A DNA stretch of 64,000 bases from positions 806,001-870,000 of the forward strand of contig JAPPAK010000001.1 of NCBI GenBank assembly GCA_026705605.1, read 5' to 3'. Origin of the DNA: Chloroflexota bacterium. GTDB taxonomy: Bacteria > Chloroflexota > Dehalococcoidia > Tepidiformales > Tepidiformaceae. A program made the translations under genes and the position numbers. Below are positions 62,168 through 64,000 of this stretch, piece by piece. Numbering within the stretch: the stretch's first letter is position 1; each line of letters opens with the position of its first letter. The notes beneath the pieces were generated by a model. That model did no database searches. It saw nothing but the letters and a program-made list of their open reading frames with translations, and had not been told where the DNA came from.

Positions 62168-63874
62168 CTAGGCCCCCCGCTCCCGAATCCTCCCCACGAC
62201 CTCCCCCAGCGGTACGACCTCACGCTCCCCCGAGGCCCGGGCCTGGAGCTCGATGCCGCCCTGCCCGAGCGCGCGCGGACTCACGGTCAGCCGGACCGGC
62301 ATGCCCAGCAGGTCCGCGTCCTTGAACTTCGCCCCCGGCGACTCGTCCCGGTCGTCCACGAGCGCTTCCAGCCCCGCCGCCTCCAGCGCCGCCTCCACCT
62401 CGCCCAGCGCCTCCTTCACCTCCGGCTTGTCGCCGCCGAGCACCACCACGTGCACGTCGAACGGCGCCAGGGTCGCCGGCCAGATGATGCCGTCCTCGTC
62501 GTGGTTCGCCTCGAGGACCGCCGCCAGCAGGCGGTCGACGCCGATGCCGTAGCAGCCCATCACAGCGTGATGCCGCTCGCCCTCGTCGTCGAGGTAGCGG
62601 ACGTCGAGCGCCTCGGCGTAGGTCGAGCCCAGCTTGAAGACGTGCCCGAGCTCCATGCCCGACCGCACGTCCAGCGTGCCCTCGCAGCTGAGGCAGCGGT
62701 GCCCCCCTTCCGCCAGGGCGATGTCGTCCACGAGGGTTGCCGTCCAGTCCCGGCCGTAGTTCACATTGAGCAGGTGTGCGTCCGGTTCGTTCGCCCCCCC
62801 GACCAGGTTCACCGCCTCCGTGGCGCTCGTGTCCGCCACCACCCGTAGCCCCTCCAGCCCCACTGGCGAGGCGGACCCCGCCACGAGCCCGTGTCGCGCC
62901 ACCGCGGCATCGTCCATGGGCTCGAGCTCGACCGCCTTGAGCAGGTTCCGCAGCTTCGTCTCGTTCACCTCGAGGTCGCCCCGGATGGCGACGAACACCG
63001 GCTCGCCGTCGGCGGCGTAGAACACGGCCTTCACGGTCTGCCGCTCCTCCACTCCGAGGAACGCCGCCAGGCTCGCGATCGTCCCCACCCCCGGCGTGTC
63101 CACGCGCTCGACCGGCGCGGGCTCGGCCGCGACCGGCGGTTCCGCCCGGAACGTGGCCTTCTCCGCATTCGCGGCGTAGCCGCACGAGGAGCACAGCAGC
63201 ACCTCGTCCTCGCCGTTCTCGTTCAGGTAGATGAACTCCTGGCTGTCCTTCCCCCCGATCGCCCCCGAGTCCGCCTCGACCGGCACCGCGGGCACTTCCG
63301 CCCGCGCGAAGATGCGCGCGTAGGCGTCGAACATCGCCCGGTACGACTCGTCCAGCGTCTCCCAGTCCGGGTCGAAGCTGTAGGCGTCCTTCATGCAGAA
63401 CTCCCGCAGCCGGATCAGCCCGCCTCGGGGACGCGGCTCGTCCCGGAACTTCTGCTGGAACTGGTAGAGCGTCACGGGCAGGTCGCGGTAGCTCTGCACC
63501 TGCGAGGCCGCCAGCGCGCTGACCGCCTCCTCGTGCGTGGGCGCGAGCACGAAGTCCCGCTCCCGCCGGTCCGAGACGCGGTAGAGCACGTCCCCGAAGA
63601 TCTCGTTGCGTCCCGACTGCTCCCACAGCTCGACCGGCTGCAGCGCCGGCAGCCGCAGCTCCTGCGCGCCTGCCCGGTTCATCTCCTCGCGGACCAGCTC
63701 CTCCACGCGGCGCATCGCGCGCCACCCCAGGGGGGTGAAGCAGTAGAGCCCCGCTGCCAGCGGCATCACGAGGCCCGCGCGCAGCAGCAGCCGGTGGCTC
63801 GGCAGCTCCGCCTCGGCGGGCGCTTCCCGCAGCGTCTTCAGAAAGTAGCGACTCATCCGCGTCGATACGGCCAT
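62168..63874 (-). CDS. proS: Prolyl-tRNA synthetase, bacterial type with editing domain
   Basis: 568 residues. Class II motifs: VREEMNRAGAQELRLPALQP (motif 1 region), FRDEPRPRGGLIRLREFCMK (motif 2) and GCYGIGVDRLLAAV (motif 3). The YbaK-like INS editing domain (about 230-385, TIASLAAFLGVEERQTVKAV) removes misactivated alanine, and an anticodon-binding domain forms the C-terminus. The ATG follows GGGGAGAGTAGGTCT; a start at residue 7 is an alternative. The CSSCGYAANAEKA cysteine pair before the editing domain is normal for this type. Confidence 0.95.
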   Translation of the reverse strand: MAVSTRMSRYFLKTLREAPAEAELPSHRLLLRAGLVMPLAAGLYCFTPLGWRAMRRVEELVREEMNRAGAQELRLPALQPVELWEQSGRNEIFGDVLYRVSDRRERDFVLAPTHEEAVSALAASQVQSYRDLPVTLYQFQQKFRDEPRPRGGLIRLREFCMKDAYSFDPDWETLDESYRAMFDAYARIFARAEVPAVPVEADSGAIGGKDSQEFIYLNENGEDEVLLCSSCGYAANAEKATFRAEPPVAAEPAPVERVDTPGVGTIASLAAFLGVEERQTVKAVFYAADGEPVFVAIRGDLEVNETKLRNLLKAVELEPMDDAAVARHGLVAGSASPVGLEGLRVVADTSATEAVNLVGGANEPDAHLLNVNYGRDWTATLVDDIALAEGGHRCLSCEGTLDVRSGMELGHVFKLGSTYAEALDVRYLDDEGERHHAVMGCYGIGVDRLLAAVLEANHDEDGIIWPATLAPFDVHVVVLGGDKPEVKEALGEVEAALEAAGLEALVDDRDESPGAKFKDADLLGMPVRLTVSPRALGQGGIELQARASGEREVVPLGEVVGRIRERGA

Positions 63875-63904
63875 AGACCTACTCTCCCCGCCCCATCGCT
63901 CCGG

Positions 63905-64000
63905 TCAAGCGCGGCGCGGGCGCTCCAGGTCGGCGCTATCGATGAACAGCGTGACCGGCCCGTCGTTCACGCTCTCGACCTCCATGTGCGTACCGAAGCG
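63905..64000 (-). CDS. dtd: D-aminoacyl-tRNA deacylase, C-terminal fragment (cut by window end)
   Basis: The last 31 residues are visible, beginning [20 protein letters not shown] and ending in a basic ERPRRA. The NDGPVTLxxD motif is the gly-cisPro-partner region conserved in DTD proteins, which remove D-amino acids from mis-charged tRNA. The rest lies beyond the window. It is upstream of proS on the same strand with a 30-nt gap. Confidence 0.85.
   Translation of the reverse strand, partial: RFGTHMEVESVNDGPVTLFIDSADLERPRRA

Overview
The window is high-GC, densely packed chromosomal DNA. Most genes abut or overlap by 1-8 nt, and GTG and TTG starts are frequent. The gene set suggests a bacterium of the phylum Chloroflexota, possibly a Dehalococcoidia-like lineage. 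It includes F420/LLM-type oxidoreductases, several family III (CaiB/BaiF) CoA-transferases, ADP-forming acyl-CoA synthetase subunits, a split methylmalonyl-CoA mutase, CdaA/CdaR and a large-type SRP RNA with an Alu domain. The taxonomic placement is inference from gene content. No insertion sequence, prophage, integrase, CRISPR array or rRNA was seen. There is one small toxin-antitoxin module. No gene-free stretch exceeds about 300 bases except 44139-44513, which holds the SRP RNA.

Layout. 1-6.3 kb: the tail of an epoxide hydrolase, then an operon for the methylmalonyl-CoA mutase step (large subunit, DinB-like protein, tandem VOC/epimerase-like protein, B12 subunit, MeaB), DUF2344 and a histidine phosphatase. 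6.3-13.5 kb: DivIC/FtsB-like protein and TilS, a minus-strand block (NAD(P)-binding protein, LLM oxidoreductase, CysQ-like phosphatase), a DUF255 thioredoxin-fold protein and a thioredoxin-TPR protein. 13.5-19.1 kb: DAHP synthase, ASCH protein, MobA, F420-type oxidoreductase, a Cas4-like PD-(D/E)XK nuclease and two SnoaL-like proteins. 19.2-22.9 kb: a Zn/Mn ABC importer, whose binding protein carries a 166-residue Glu/Asp/His tract, and a divergent Fur-family regulator with a shared operator region.

22.9-29.3 kb: a double-length CoA-transferase, an RNA m5U methyltransferase, Maf and a two-subunit ADP-forming acyl-CoA synthetase. 29.4-37.9 kb: tRNA-Cys, -Leu and -Trp, ArgF, then cdaA-cdaR-der-plsY-gpsA and HEAT-Nudix-GNAT genes. 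37.9-48.2 kb: a thioredoxin-like protein, RarA and MutS2 (minus), then biotin carboxylase and biotin carrier, SRP RNA, a G5/3D cell-wall protein, KsgA, IspE and a membrane protein. 48.2-51.4 kb: PHP phosphoesterase, a small protein, a CoA-transferase and HemB.

51.4-57.0 kb: an assimilatory sulfate reduction locus, with siroheme reductase divergent from cysH-cysC-sat and a membrane protein that may carry sulfate. 57.0-64 kb: a VapC/Phd module, a lipoprotein, small membrane proteins, an O-methyltransferase, a crotonase, an MFS permease, tRNA-Phe, ProS and the end of Dtd.

Two gene-expression styles coexist. Many first genes of transcripts have a TANNNT -10-like hexamer only 6-7 nt before the start codon and no ribosome binding site, which implies leaderless mRNAs. 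Other genes carry GGAGG-type sites or are translationally coupled to the gene before.
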